Source: Neptuniibacter sp. CAU 1671 | GTDB lineage: Bacteria; Pseudomonadota; Gammaproteobacteria; Pseudomonadales; Balneatricaceae | Assembly (NCBI RefSeq): GCF_029222905.1 | Contig: NZ_JARHUE010000005.1 | Coordinates: forward strand, 186,001 to 250,000 | Direction: 5' to 3' | Length of the DNA stretch: 64,000 bases | Shown: positions 49,736-57,793 of the stretch, piece by piece | Position numbering within the stretch: the first letter of the stretch is position 1 | Layout of the letters: each line of letters begins with the position of its first letter | The notes under the pieces: model-generated | What the model was told of the DNA's origin: nothing | Database searches by the model: none | What the model saw: only the letters and a program-made list of their open reading frames with translations | Program-made: the position numbers and the translations under genes

Positions 49736-51049
49736 ATGTGGAGCAAATTCAAAACCGGAAACAAGCAAAGCAAAGCCCCCGAAAACACCCCCGATATAAC
49801 GCGACAACTGGAAAACTCGCTGAACGCAATTACCCAGTGTGTCGCCACGATTGAATTCACACCCCAGGGCGACATCCTGAATGCAAACCACCTATTTCTT
49901 GAAACAGTGGGTTACTCCCTGGCAGACGTTGTCGGCCGGCATCATCGCATGTTCTGCGAAAGCGACTATGCAAACTCACCTGAGTACACCGCTTTCTGGA
50001 CCCGGCTAAGTCAGGGCCAGAGCGCACAAGGAAGTTTCTTACGCTACGGTAAAAACGGCCGTCAGCTCTGGCTTGAAGCGACCTACATACCCGTTGAGCA
50101 AGACGGTCAGGTAATTAAAGTCATTAAACTGGCCAACGACATCACCGCCACCAAACAACAGCTGAATTATCAGCATTACCTGCAGGCAGCGCTGGATAAA
50201 AGCTTTGCTGTGATTGAGTTTGATACATCAGGCAACATTCTCACGGCTAACCAGAACTTCCTGGACACCATGGGCTATTCACTGCCAGAGATTGAGGGCA
50301 AACATCACCGGATGTTCTGCGACGAGGTTTTTTATCGCCAACACCCCGATTTCTGGAAGCACCTGGCCTGCGGTCATTACCAGAGAGGTATGTATTTGCG
50401 GCTAGCCAAAGGTGGACGCCGTATCTGGCTTGAAGCCAGTTACAACCCGATCTTTGATTTTGCGGGCAAGGTCAGCAAAATCGTTAAATTTGCCACCAAC
50501 ATTACTGACCGGATTGAATCACAAAAACAGATTCAGTCTGTGGTTCAGCAGTCTTCAGAAGAGACTGTGACCATTTCAGAACAGGCGATGTCCGTGCTGC
50601 AGGAGAGCAGTCAAATCGCCCAGCAGATAGAACAGACCGTGGCTCAGGCACACGAGATGATGCGTCAGCTCAGTCAGACCTCCTCGGAAGTGACCTCTAT
50701 TGTGACCACAATTGAAGATATCTCAAGCCAGACCAATCTGCTGGCCCTGAACGCCGCCATTGAAGCGGCCCGCGCGGGTGAATTTGGTCGAGGGTTCAGC
50801 GTGGTTGCAGACGAAGTTCGCGCGCTGGCCCACAAAACCAGTCAGTCCACAGTCAGAATTGGTGGCCTTGTCAGTGAAAATGACAAGCTCTCCAGTTCGG
50901 TTGCAGGGATTGTCGATACAATTCGCCAGCAAACACAACGCAGTACAGCATTGATGGATCAGGCCACGGCAATTTTGGATGATGTACGTGAAGGTGCCGT
51001 CCGGGTTGCAGAAAACGTCAGCCACAGCATCCATACCGAAACAGAATAG
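49736..51049 (+). CDS. PAS-PAS methyl-accepting chemotaxis-type protein (BdlA-like)
   Basis: 437 residues without membrane helices. Two tandem PAS domains (about 38-145 and 160-268) share a near-identical motif ([24 protein letters not shown]), so they arose by duplication. A short MCP signalling domain follows, with the conserved hairpin tip [20 protein letters not shown] and [15 protein letters not shown]. There is no CheR/CheB pentapeptide. The layout matches BdlA, the Pseudomonas aeruginosa biofilm dispersion factor. The PAS units probably bind haem or FAD (inference). AAAGGAG precedes the ATG. Confidence 0.9.
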   Translation: MWSKFKTGNKQSKAPENTPDITRQLENSLNAITQCVATIEFTPQGDILNANHLFLETVGYSLADVVGRHHRMFCESDYANSPEYTAFWTRLSQGQSAQGSFLRYGKNGRQLWLEATYIPVEQDGQVIKVIKLANDITATKQQLNYQHYLQAALDKSFAVIEFDTSGNILTANQNFLDTMGYSLPEIEGKHHRMFCDEVFYRQHPDFWKHLACGHYQRGMYLRLAKGGRRIWLEASYNPIFDFAGKVSKIVKFATNITDRIESQKQIQSVVQQSSEETVTISEQAMSVLQESSQIAQQIEQTVAQAHEMMRQLSQTSSEVTSIVTTIEDISSQTNLLALNAAIEAARAGEFGRGFSVVADEVRALAHKTSQSTVRIGGLVSENDKLSSSVAGIVDTIRQQTQRSTALMDQATAILDDVREGAVRVAENVSHSIHTETE

Positions 51050-51060
51050 AGCTTAATACC

Positions 51061-51084
51061 AGCTCACCCGTGGGCGGGTGAGCT
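51061..51084. terminator. Hairpin between convergent genes
   Basis: A 10-bp perfect stem AGCTCACCCG / CGGGTGAGCT with a 4-nt loop lies 11 nt after the chemoreceptor stop and 12 nt before the end of the resolvase-like gene. There is no U tract, so it is a weak or factor-assisted terminator at best. Confidence 0.5.
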
Positions 51085-51096
51085 GTATCTCATGTT

Positions 51097-51672
51097 CTAT
51101 ACCACCGGACTAACATCCGGTGGTAATCCAGAGGTACTCTCTCGACAGGCGCGTTTGACTGTCGCAACAGACACGTCGAAATGACTCGCCGTCTCCAAAA
51201 TACTGGCCCGATTTTCCTCACGCCAGCGATAGAGCAAATCGTAATCAATCTTGCGGCGTCGCCCCGTGGGTCGCTCGGCCCGATGATTATTTTCTTCGCA
51301 GCTTGAATCACTGCCACATGGCGCTGGATTCGCCGGCATCGACTCGATAACACCCACCACCGCCAGAACGGCTTTTAATGCGTTGGCTGGCAGTTTGATT
51401 CCCTGAAGATGACAGTAAACAGAAACCTTTTTCTTACTCAATTTGCGCAAGCGACTGACAATCTCGTCTGCACTGCTGCCCAGATCATGCAGATCAAACA
51501 GAGCAACTGTATCCTCTGGCCACAGATAATTCAGCAACTTGTCAAAGACTCGCGTCTCGCCATCCTCCAGCTTCTCCTGAAACCATCTGCCAACTGGCAC
51601 ACCTGTTTCAACGGTTTCACGCTGCTTCTTGAGTTTAACCTCACCTTTGCGCAGATAACCCACGACCGCCAT
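51097..51672 (-). CDS. Resolvase-like protein lacking the catalytic serine, with C-terminal HTH
   Basis: 191 residues with the outline of a serine recombinase N-terminal domain: VVGYLRKGEVKLKKQRETVE aligns with the usual YxRVSxxxQ start, then FDKLLNYLWPEDTVALFDLHDLGSSADEIVSRL and LQGIKLPANALKAVLAVVGVIESM. The nucleophilic serine position reads K/G, and the conserved second arginine region is altered, so recombination is unlikely. A basic linker (RPTGRRRKIDYD) leads to a HTH (ASILETASHFDVSVATVKRACR). It may be a domesticated DNA-binding regulator. Weak ribosome binding site. Confidence 0.7.
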   Translation of the reverse strand: MAVVGYLRKGEVKLKKQRETVETGVPVGRWFQEKLEDGETRVFDKLLNYLWPEDTVALFDLHDLGSSADEIVSRLRKLSKKKVSVYCHLQGIKLPANALKAVLAVVGVIESMPANPAPCGSDSSCEENNHRAERPTGRRRKIDYDLLYRWREENRASILETASHFDVSVATVKRACRESTSGLPPDVSPVV

Positions 51673-52016
51673 TCTGTTTCACTATCCCTTTTAAAAACAA
51701 ACGTATATTCAACCACTCAGGCGGTCTGGGGATTATTTCAGTTTTGTGAAATTTCGTTTCAACGGGCATTTAAAGCTCAGAGCTTCTTTGCGCAAACCGA
51801 GATGTTCGACTCATTGATATCAAACCAACCGCAAGCGGAGAGGGGAGGTAATGTTTAAGCCGATGAGACCATTTTTTCGCTTTTAATGATTTTTACAGCT
51901 TAATGCTGAATTTAAGCGGAATTTAGCCACGATAACACACTGTTCAAAAAATGCATTAATGTTGCAATTTGTGCATTTTGTAATACTATTTATAAAAAAC
52001 ATGCGCAATTAAACAG
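51673..52016. other. AT-rich gap with no gene
   Basis: 344 nt between the divergent resolvase-like gene and the 193-aa gene. It is markedly AT-rich after 51870 and holds an inverted repeat GCTTAA-N8-TTAAGC near 51898-51917 and repeated TGCATT/TTGCAAT words near 51950-51980. No ORF of note. Confidence 0.5.
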
Positions 52017-52598
52017 ATGAACTCATTGAACCAGCTACTTCAAGCCGCCGAAGCCTTTAAACCATCCAAAGCACATCTGGCTCCCTATAAAGACGTCATC
52101 ATCAGACTGAGAAGCAAAGGTGCCTCCTGGAGGGAGATCGCAAAGTTTCTGCATAACGAAGCCAATCTTGAGGTGGAGCACACCAAAATTGCCAGAACGG
52201 CGGCAAGCTGGAACATTGAGTCTGACCTGACGGCATCACTGCCATTAACCACTGACTTTCTTCACTGCCTGAATACCACACTGTTCTCACATGAAGAGAA
52301 ACAGATGTTGTTGTCGCATTACTATGCCCCCCATCGCACCGTCTCCTATTCACAGCTTGCTCAACTGTGCGGACACGATTCCAGCCGACAGGCCAGACAA
52401 GGCTACAGCGAGCTGGGCAAAAAACTCTGTGATGCTTTACAGTTTGCACCGCTGAACGACGCCTCCGGGCGACCGTCATATACCAGCATCATCGGCATCA
52501 AACACAGCTATACCCGCCTGAAAGATGAATACCAGCTAATCATGCATCATGCCCTGAGTGATGCGATACGCCAGCTGATAGAGGAAGGGCGCCTGTAA
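52017..52598 (+). CDS. Hypothetical protein with N-terminal HTH-like segment
   Basis: 193 residues. The segment YKDVIIRLRSKGASWREIAKFLHNEANLEVEHTKIAR (about 24-60) has the spacing of the helix-turn-helix seen in several plasmid and mobilisation proteins. The rest is helical, ending in a short hydrophilic tail. No catalytic motif recognised. It is divergent from the resolvase-like gene and separated by an AT-rich region, which suggests both derive from an old mobile element (inference). The ribosome binding site is weak. Confidence 0.65.
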   Translation: MNSLNQLLQAAEAFKPSKAHLAPYKDVIIRLRSKGASWREIAKFLHNEANLEVEHTKIARTAASWNIESDLTASLPLTTDFLHCLNTTLFSHEEKQMLLSHYYAPHRTVSYSQLAQLCGHDSSRQARQGYSELGKKLCDALQFAPLNDASGRPSYTSIIGIKHSYTRLKDEYQLIMHHALSDAIRQLIEEGRL

Positions 52599-52729
52599 GC
52601 TGATTACCCACACCCACTCTGCACATAAACAGCCGCAGGTTTTATTTAAAACCATCACGCAGATTTCACGGTTCCAGACACCGGCGGGCAGGGTATACTG
52701 CGCGGGTTAATTTATAACGGGTTAAATTC

Positions 52730-53272
52730 GTGGCTCAGAACGCAACTATCTTCAAAGCGCAGCTAACAATAGCGGACATGGACCGGCATTATTACGCTGA
52801 TCACACGCTGACACTGGCGCTGCACCCTTCCGAAACCGAAGAGCGCATGATGATGCGAATTCTGGCGTTTATCATGCATGCCAGCGAACAACTGGAATTC
52901 ACCCGGGGGCTGGCGGCTGATGACGAACCCGACCTGTGGCAAAAAAGCTATTCCGATGAGATTGAGCTCTGGATTGACGTTGGACTGCCCAGTGACAAGC
53001 GCATCCGTAAAGCCTGCAACCGTTCTAAGCAGGTTATCATCCTAACCTATGGTTCCGACCAGGCCGTCAAGCCGTGGTTAACTTCCATCCAGTCTGAACT
53101 GAACCGGCAGGACAATCTGACTCTGCTGCGTATCCCCGTTGAGCAGAGCAATACACTGACCCAACTGGCATCTCGCAATATGAACCTGCAATGCAATCTT
53201 CAGGATAACGAGGTGTGGATTAGCAGCGATAAAGGGACTGCGACTGTAGAGGTAGAAAGGATTGGTAATTGA
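52730..53272 (+). CDS. yaeQ: YaeQ-family protein
   Basis: 180 residues, start GTG. The N-terminus ATIFKAQLTIADMDRHYYADHTLTLALHPSETEERMMMRILAF is nearly identical to the YaeQ family pattern, as are the later WQKSYSDEIELWIDVG and KRIRKACNRSKQV. YaeQ has a PD-(D/E)XK nuclease-like fold; function is unsettled. Monocistronic. Confidence 0.95.
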   Translation: MAQNATIFKAQLTIADMDRHYYADHTLTLALHPSETEERMMMRILAFIMHASEQLEFTRGLAADDEPDLWQKSYSDEIELWIDVGLPSDKRIRKACNRSKQVIILTYGSDQAVKPWLTSIQSELNRQDNLTLLRIPVEQSNTLTQLASRNMNLQCNLQDNEVWISSDKGTATVEVERIGN

Positions 53273-53544
53273 TATACCCAATCAAACTTCCGGGGCTATA
53301 CAACCCGAACCTCAGACTAAAAATCTACCTAACACGTAGCACTGTTGATTGATCCTGAGCCTCCGGTCCCATACTCACCCGCTGACAACCCATTGAGTCC
53401 CAAAACATATCTGAGTATTCTGGTGCTTAAACATTCATTTCCGCGAGAATGGCTGCTCTCACATCAAACGACAGACTCAGGAATGCAATGTGACTTGTTA
53501 AGGTCTGATCAGGTTCGCTGATTAATACTTCCAGGAGCTACCCC

Positions 53545-54303
53545 ATTACTACTTTTCGTTCTACCTACACGGCTCTGAGCCTTATTTTGCTAGCTTTACT
53601 CGTGGGCACGGCTCAGGCTGGTAATTCAGTACCAATACGTTACCCCGACAGCGCCTGGGACCCTCGTGTACTTACCACTCTCCAAAAAGGCCCCTTATAT
53701 CTTGGTACAGAGGTAGAGTTTAATCTGCCAGCCCCACCTGCCAATGACAGTGCGACCACCCGCCAGGAATTGGAAACATTGCGTGAGTACCAAAAACATG
53801 GCCGCAGCCAGGAGCAGATTGAGAAGATCTATGCAGAGGCTGCGGCTGGCGAATTTTCCGAGATCTACCTTGAGGGTGGACCCTTTACCCCGGCCATGAA
53901 ACGAGCAGCGGCTCATGTACTGAAAATGGCTGATCACGAAAGTCAGTATTTTATTATCAGAGACAAGCACCGTTTTGCTCGCCCACGCCCTTCTCAACTG
54001 GCAACCGATCTGACACTGGTGGTCGATAATCCTGGCCATGCAGCCTATCCCTCCGGGCATGCCACCCAGTCAATGCTGATGTCACTGATTGCAGCAGAGA
54101 TTGATCCAGCGCATGCAGAAGAATACGAACGCTATGCGAAGTCCATTGCTCAACGCCGCGAGATTGCCGGGGTACATTACCCCAGTGATAGTGAGGCGGG
54201 TCAGTTGCTGGCCAAACGTCTCTTGCCAGCCCTAATGAATGTGCCTGATTTCAAAGAAGCATTAACAGAAGCGCAGAATCAGTTCCGATCGCTAAGCCAG
54301 TAG
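53545..54303 (+). CDS. Exported PAP2-family acid phosphatase, apparent ATT start
   Basis: About 252 residues from an ATT codon at 53545. AGGAG lies 8 nt upstream, and starting here gives a full signal peptide (TTFRSTYTALSLILLALL... cleavage after AQA). The next conventional in-frame start, TTG at 53587, would truncate the signal peptide to a few residues. The mature protein carries the PAP2 motifs KHRFARPRP (KxxxxxxRP), YPSGH and RREIAGVHYPSD (the SRxxxxxHxxxD motif with R for S). Probably a periplasmic class A-type nonspecific phosphatase. Confidence 0.85.
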   Translation: MTTFRSTYTALSLILLALLVGTAQAGNSVPIRYPDSAWDPRVLTTLQKGPLYLGTEVEFNLPAPPANDSATTRQELETLREYQKHGRSQEQIEKIYAEAAAGEFSEIYLEGGPFTPAMKRAAAHVLKMADHESQYFIIRDKHRFARPRPSQLATDLTLVVDNPGHAAYPSGHATQSMLMSLIAAEIDPAHAEEYERYAKSIAQRREIAGVHYPSDSEAGQLLAKRLLPALMNVPDFKEALTEAQNQFRSLSQ

Positions 54304-54449
54304 CAGCGCAGTGAATTCAACTACCTTCCTCGCGGCTTAGTGACCGCTCCGGTATTTCACCAGACACAACTATTCCCCTGCACCCGTAGCTCAGGTGGAT
54401 GGGGTAGCACTAACCGAATAGAAACAAGGAGATAGGGGAGATAAAAAAG

Positions 54450-54526
54450 TGGCGCGCCCGGAGGGATTTGAACCCCCGACCAACAGGATCGGAACCTGCT
54501 ACTCTATCCAGCTGAGCTACGGGCGC
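54450..54526 (-). tRNA. tRNA-Arg (anticodon CCG)
   Basis: 77 nt with encoded CCA (complement of 54450-54452). Acceptor stem GCGCCCG pairs with CGGGCGC. The anticodon loop TTCCGAT gives CCG, decoding CGG. D arm (GCTCAGCTGGATAGAGT) and T arm (GGGGGTTCAAATCCCTC) are normal. Confidence 0.96.
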
Positions 54527-54547
54527 ACGGGAATGTTTGCAGGCGGT

Positions 54548-54576
54548 ATTCTACCGATGCCGTCTTGCTTCGCCAA
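54548..54576 (-). promoter_or_regulatory. Sigma-70 promoter of tRNA-Arg
   Basis: On the minus strand: -35 TTGGCG, a 17-nt spacer and -10 TAGAAT, 21 nt upstream of the tRNA 5' end at 54526. Good match for a stable-RNA promoter. Confidence 0.7.
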
Positions 54577-54616
54577 GGAAAAATCACATTAAGTTCCAGA
54601 GCAACGCCTTTGGCAC

Positions 54617-54835
54617 TCAGTAGAGCGTTTTTGCCCCTTTGCGTTGAATGCCGGGCACGATTACATCCCAGGTTTGACTGGGCTTGTGAAACGCCAAAAA
54701 AGCCTGGCATTGCTGACATCGATACACGGACTGACTGGGAATTTCACTGAGGAGGCGAAGACTGGTGCCTTCAGAAGAGTTTTGAGCGTTGGAAAAGCAG
54801 GCGCAGGGGGCCGGTTGATGGGCTGGTTGCAGCAT
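54617..54835 (-). CDS. Small protein with CxC and CxxC pairs, uncertain
   Basis: 72 residues, ATG 6 nt after GAGAG. It has CAC near residue 12 and CQQC near 42, and a C-terminal segment AFHKPSQTWDVIVPGIQRKG that looks like a small zinc-ribbon-type protein. The codon pattern is protein-like but not decisive, and the frame competes with overlapping frames on both strands. Function unknown. Confidence 0.4.
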   Translation of the reverse strand: MLQPAHQPAPCACFSNAQNSSEGTSLRLLSEIPSQSVYRCQQCQAFLAFHKPSQTWDVIVPGIQRKGAKTLY

Positions 54836-55119
54836 TGTGCTCTCACTGTCCGCGAAGAATTAGACCATAGTATAAGACCCCTGTTTCGCTTTCCGCCAGT
54901 GAAAAACCACACTTTTTAGCATTTTTTTTGACCCAAAGTAGGTTGCTTGCGGCCAAAGCCCCATTTGAGTTGTGCTTATTTGTCGTTATAATTCGCAGCC
55001 GATGAAACTTTAAGCATCCAAGCCTGTATAAACGCCTCTGCATTTGCGCGGCTTTTGCCCTGGCATCCCTCAGGCGATGTTGAACATTTTACAATTTGAG
55101 CGATTAAGAGGTCGTGACT

Positions 55120-55539
55120 GTGAAAAAAATCACTTCTGTACTGTTTGCGCTAGGACTGAGCATCTTCCTGGGCACTTCAGCTCAGGCTGCTAACGACGAC
55201 GCTGCTGTCGTTGAGCGTATCAAAGCTGTTGGTTCCGTATGTATCGAAGGCGACACCAGCTGTGGTGGCGCGGCTCCTGTAGCGGCAGCTTCAGGCGGTA
55301 CCCGTACCGGTGAAGAGATCTACAACGGCAAATGTGCAGGCTGTCATGCGACCGGCGCTGCTGGCGCGCCGAAATACGGCACCAGTGACTGGGCTGAGCG
55401 TGGTTCTAAAGGTTTGGGCGCGCTGCTGGAAAGCGCCATTAACGGCCTGAACGCTATGCCACCACGTGGTCTGTGTGCTGACTGTTCTGATAAAGAACTG
55501 CGTAACGCCATCAAATACATGGTTGAAAGCGCCAAGTAA
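55120..55539 (+). CDS. Cytochrome c5-family protein
   Basis: About 139 residues from GTG 55120 (AAGAGG 8 nt upstream; GTG 55114 is too close). Signal peptide KKITSVLFALGLSIFLGTSAQA, then a linker with an AAPVAAASGG stretch, and one haem site CAGCH near residue 72 with the sixth ligand Met in NAMPPRGLCADCSD, the usual c5 pattern with its extra disulfide. A small periplasmic electron carrier. It converges on rep, a common pairing. Confidence 0.93.
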   Translation: MKKITSVLFALGLSIFLGTSAQAANDDAAVVERIKAVGSVCIEGDTSCGGAAPVAAASGGTRTGEEIYNGKCAGCHATGAAGAPKYGTSDWAERGSKGLGALLESAINGLNAMPPRGLCADCSDKELRNAIKYMVESAK

Positions 55540-55552
55540 TTTCGAGATTGCT

Positions 55553-55581
55553 AAAAAAGGCCGCGAATGCGGCCTTTTTTT
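55553..55581. terminator. Bidirectional intrinsic terminator between cytochrome c5 and rep
   Basis: AAAAAAGGCCGC, loop GAAT, GCGGCCTTTTTT: a 12-bp perfect stem with T runs for both directions, between the convergent cytochrome gene and rep. Confidence 0.9.
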
Positions 55582-55590
55582 GTGTCTGAA

Positions 55591-57600
55591 TCAATCAAAC
55601 ATATTTTTCAGACTGTTTAGCGTGGCGTTACCCCGGCGTTGATTGGCAACCTGGCAACGCTCACCCAAACCTTCCACTTCGAGATCTTCCGGCGGCAGTT
55701 CGTCCAGAAAACGACTTGGAACACAGTCTACTTTTTCACCATACTGTTTGCGCTGTTTTGCCAGCGTGATGGTCAACGCACGCTTGGCCCGGGTGATACC
55801 CACATACGCCAGCCGTCGTTCTTCTTCGATGTTATCGCTTTCAATGCTATTTCGGTGCGGTAGCAACTCTTCTTCCATACCCATCAGGAACACATAGGGA
55901 AATTCCAGCCCTTTAGAGGCATGCAGGGTCATCAATTGAACCCGGTTTGAATCGTCTTCCTCTTCCTGACGGTCCAGCATATCCAGCAGTACCAGTCGGG
56001 TAATGGCTTCCTCAATGCCCGCATCCGGGTCATCTTCCTGCAGGCGTTCCAGCGTTGAGCGCAGTGAATCCAGCAGAAAGCCGACATTCTGAATTCGCTT
56101 TTCAGCCATGGCATCACTGGTGCTGTTTTCAGCAATCCAGCCTTCATAATCCATATCACGCATCATCTCTGTGATCGCTTCTATCGGATCATGCTCATAA
56201 CACTGCTTGAGAATATGCTGCATCCACTGGCAAAAACGTCTTAAACGCTGAACCGCATTGGCCGGCATCACCTGTTCAAGGCCCAGCTCACCACAGGCAT
56301 CAAACATGCTGATCTGGCGCTCCAGCGCATAAGAACCCAGTTTCTGCAGCGTACTAGGGCCTATTTCACGCCGGGGCAGATTGATAATACGCAGAAAGGC
56401 ATTGTCATCATCCGGGTTAATAAGCACCTTCAGATAACTCATCAGGTCTTTGATTTCGGTGCGGGCAAAAAACGAGGTGCCGCCACTGAGTTTGTAGGGC
56501 ACCTGATACTGCTGCAGTTTGATCTCCAGCAAGCGGGCCTGAAAGTTACCCCGGTACAGTATCGCCATATCGCGAAAGGCGACCGTGTTCCGCAGATGCA
56601 GATCAAGGATCTCCATGGCGATGCGCTCGCACTCAGCCTCTTCATTGGCATTGTGCAGCACGCGGATCGGATCCCCCATGCCCATCTCACTCCATAACTG
56701 CTTCTCAAAGACATGGGGATTATTGGCGATCAGTGTATTGGCGGCTTTCAGGATCCGGCTGGTCGAACGGTAATTCTGCTCCAGCTTGATCACTTTCAGG
56801 CTGGGAAAGTCCTGCTGCAATTGAGCCAGGTTTTCAGGTCGCGCGCCGCGCCAGGCATAGATCGACTGATCATCATCACCCACCACCGTCAATGCACCGC
56901 GGGTCCCCACCAGCTGTTTGACCAAGCGGTATTGGGAGAGGTTGGTGTCCTGATACTCATCTACCAGCAGATATCGCAGGCGGTTTTGCCAACGCTCAAG
57001 CGCATCCGGCTGCGAGGCAAACAAACGCACCGGGATCAGAATCAGATCATCAAAGTCCACAGCATTGTAGGCCCGCAGATGGGTTTCGTAGGCTTCATAA
57101 GCCCGGGCTGCGAGAATCTCCAGCGGCAGTTGGGCACGACTCAGCGCCGTGTCCGGATCTACCATGTCGTTTTTCCAGTTTGAGATCTGGTGCTGGACGG
57201 CATCGACCTGGTCCGTCTCTTCGTTGTTATGCAGCATCAGATCGCGCAGCAGCGCCTTGCTATCCTGCGCGTCAAAAATTGAAAAGCCCGGTTTAAAACC
57301 CAGCAGCTTGTGCTCGCGCCGGATAATGGTCATGCCCAGATTATGAAAGGTGGCTACAGTCAGACCGCGTGAAGGCTGGCCTTCCAACAGGCTGCTGACG
57401 CGCTCTTTCATCTCGCGGGAGGCTTTATTGGTAAAGGTGACGGCTGCAATATTGGCCGGTCTGATACCGCACTCATTCACCAGATAGGCAATTTTTTGCG
57501 TGATCACACTGGTCTTGCCCGAGCCTGCCCCAGCCAGCACCAGTAGAGGGCCGTTGATATATTTCACAGCGTCACGCTGTCGGGCATTAAGGTGTTTCAC
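55591..57600 (-). CDS. rep: ATP-dependent DNA helicase Rep
   Basis: 669 residues, the usual Rep length. SF1A (UvrD-like) 3'-5' helicase that helps replication past bound proteins. Motifs: Q-motif LNARQRDAVKY, Walker A AGAGSGKTSVIT, Ia FTNKASREM, Walker B VDEYQDTN, III GDDDQSIYAWRGA, IV LEQNYRST, V LMTLHASKGLEF, VI EERRLAYVGITRA. It converges on cytochrome c5 through a bidirectional terminator. Confidence 0.97.
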   Translation of the reverse strand: MKHLNARQRDAVKYINGPLLVLAGAGSGKTSVITQKIAYLVNECGIRPANIAAVTFTNKASREMKERVSSLLEGQPSRGLTVATFHNLGMTIIRREHKLLGFKPGFSIFDAQDSKALLRDLMLHNNEETDQVDAVQHQISNWKNDMVDPDTALSRAQLPLEILAARAYEAYETHLRAYNAVDFDDLILIPVRLFASQPDALERWQNRLRYLLVDEYQDTNLSQYRLVKQLVGTRGALTVVGDDDQSIYAWRGARPENLAQLQQDFPSLKVIKLEQNYRSTSRILKAANTLIANNPHVFEKQLWSEMGMGDPIRVLHNANEEAECERIAMEILDLHLRNTVAFRDMAILYRGNFQARLLEIKLQQYQVPYKLSGGTSFFARTEIKDLMSYLKVLINPDDDNAFLRIINLPRREIGPSTLQKLGSYALERQISMFDACGELGLEQVMPANAVQRLRRFCQWMQHILKQCYEHDPIEAITEMMRDMDYEGWIAENSTSDAMAEKRIQNVGFLLDSLRSTLERLQEDDPDAGIEEAITRLVLLDMLDRQEEEDDSNRVQLMTLHASKGLEFPYVFLMGMEEELLPHRNSIESDNIEEERRLAYVGITRAKRALTITLAKQRKQYGEKVDCVPSRFLDELPPEDLEVEGLGERCQVANQRRGNATLNSLKNMFD

Positions 57601-57793
57601 TATACCAACTCAGGAAATGATTAAAGTTTTAATTACCAAGGCCGAATGCATAAAGACAGGTGATGGTGTTTATACCACGTTCAGCTGTTCGCGGGCCCAG
57701 GCATCAGGCCCGACGCTATTATGACATGTATAAAGAAAGTGGGGCAGCCATCTGACTGAAGTTGGCACTTCAGTCGTTGTACGGGAAGGGGTT

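Noticed and set aside
57692-57712. CGGGCC-N9-GGCCCG inverted repeat upstream of the EAL gene as terminator or REP element
   Set aside because: Single copy, no T run, and position in a promoter region; nothing further supports it.
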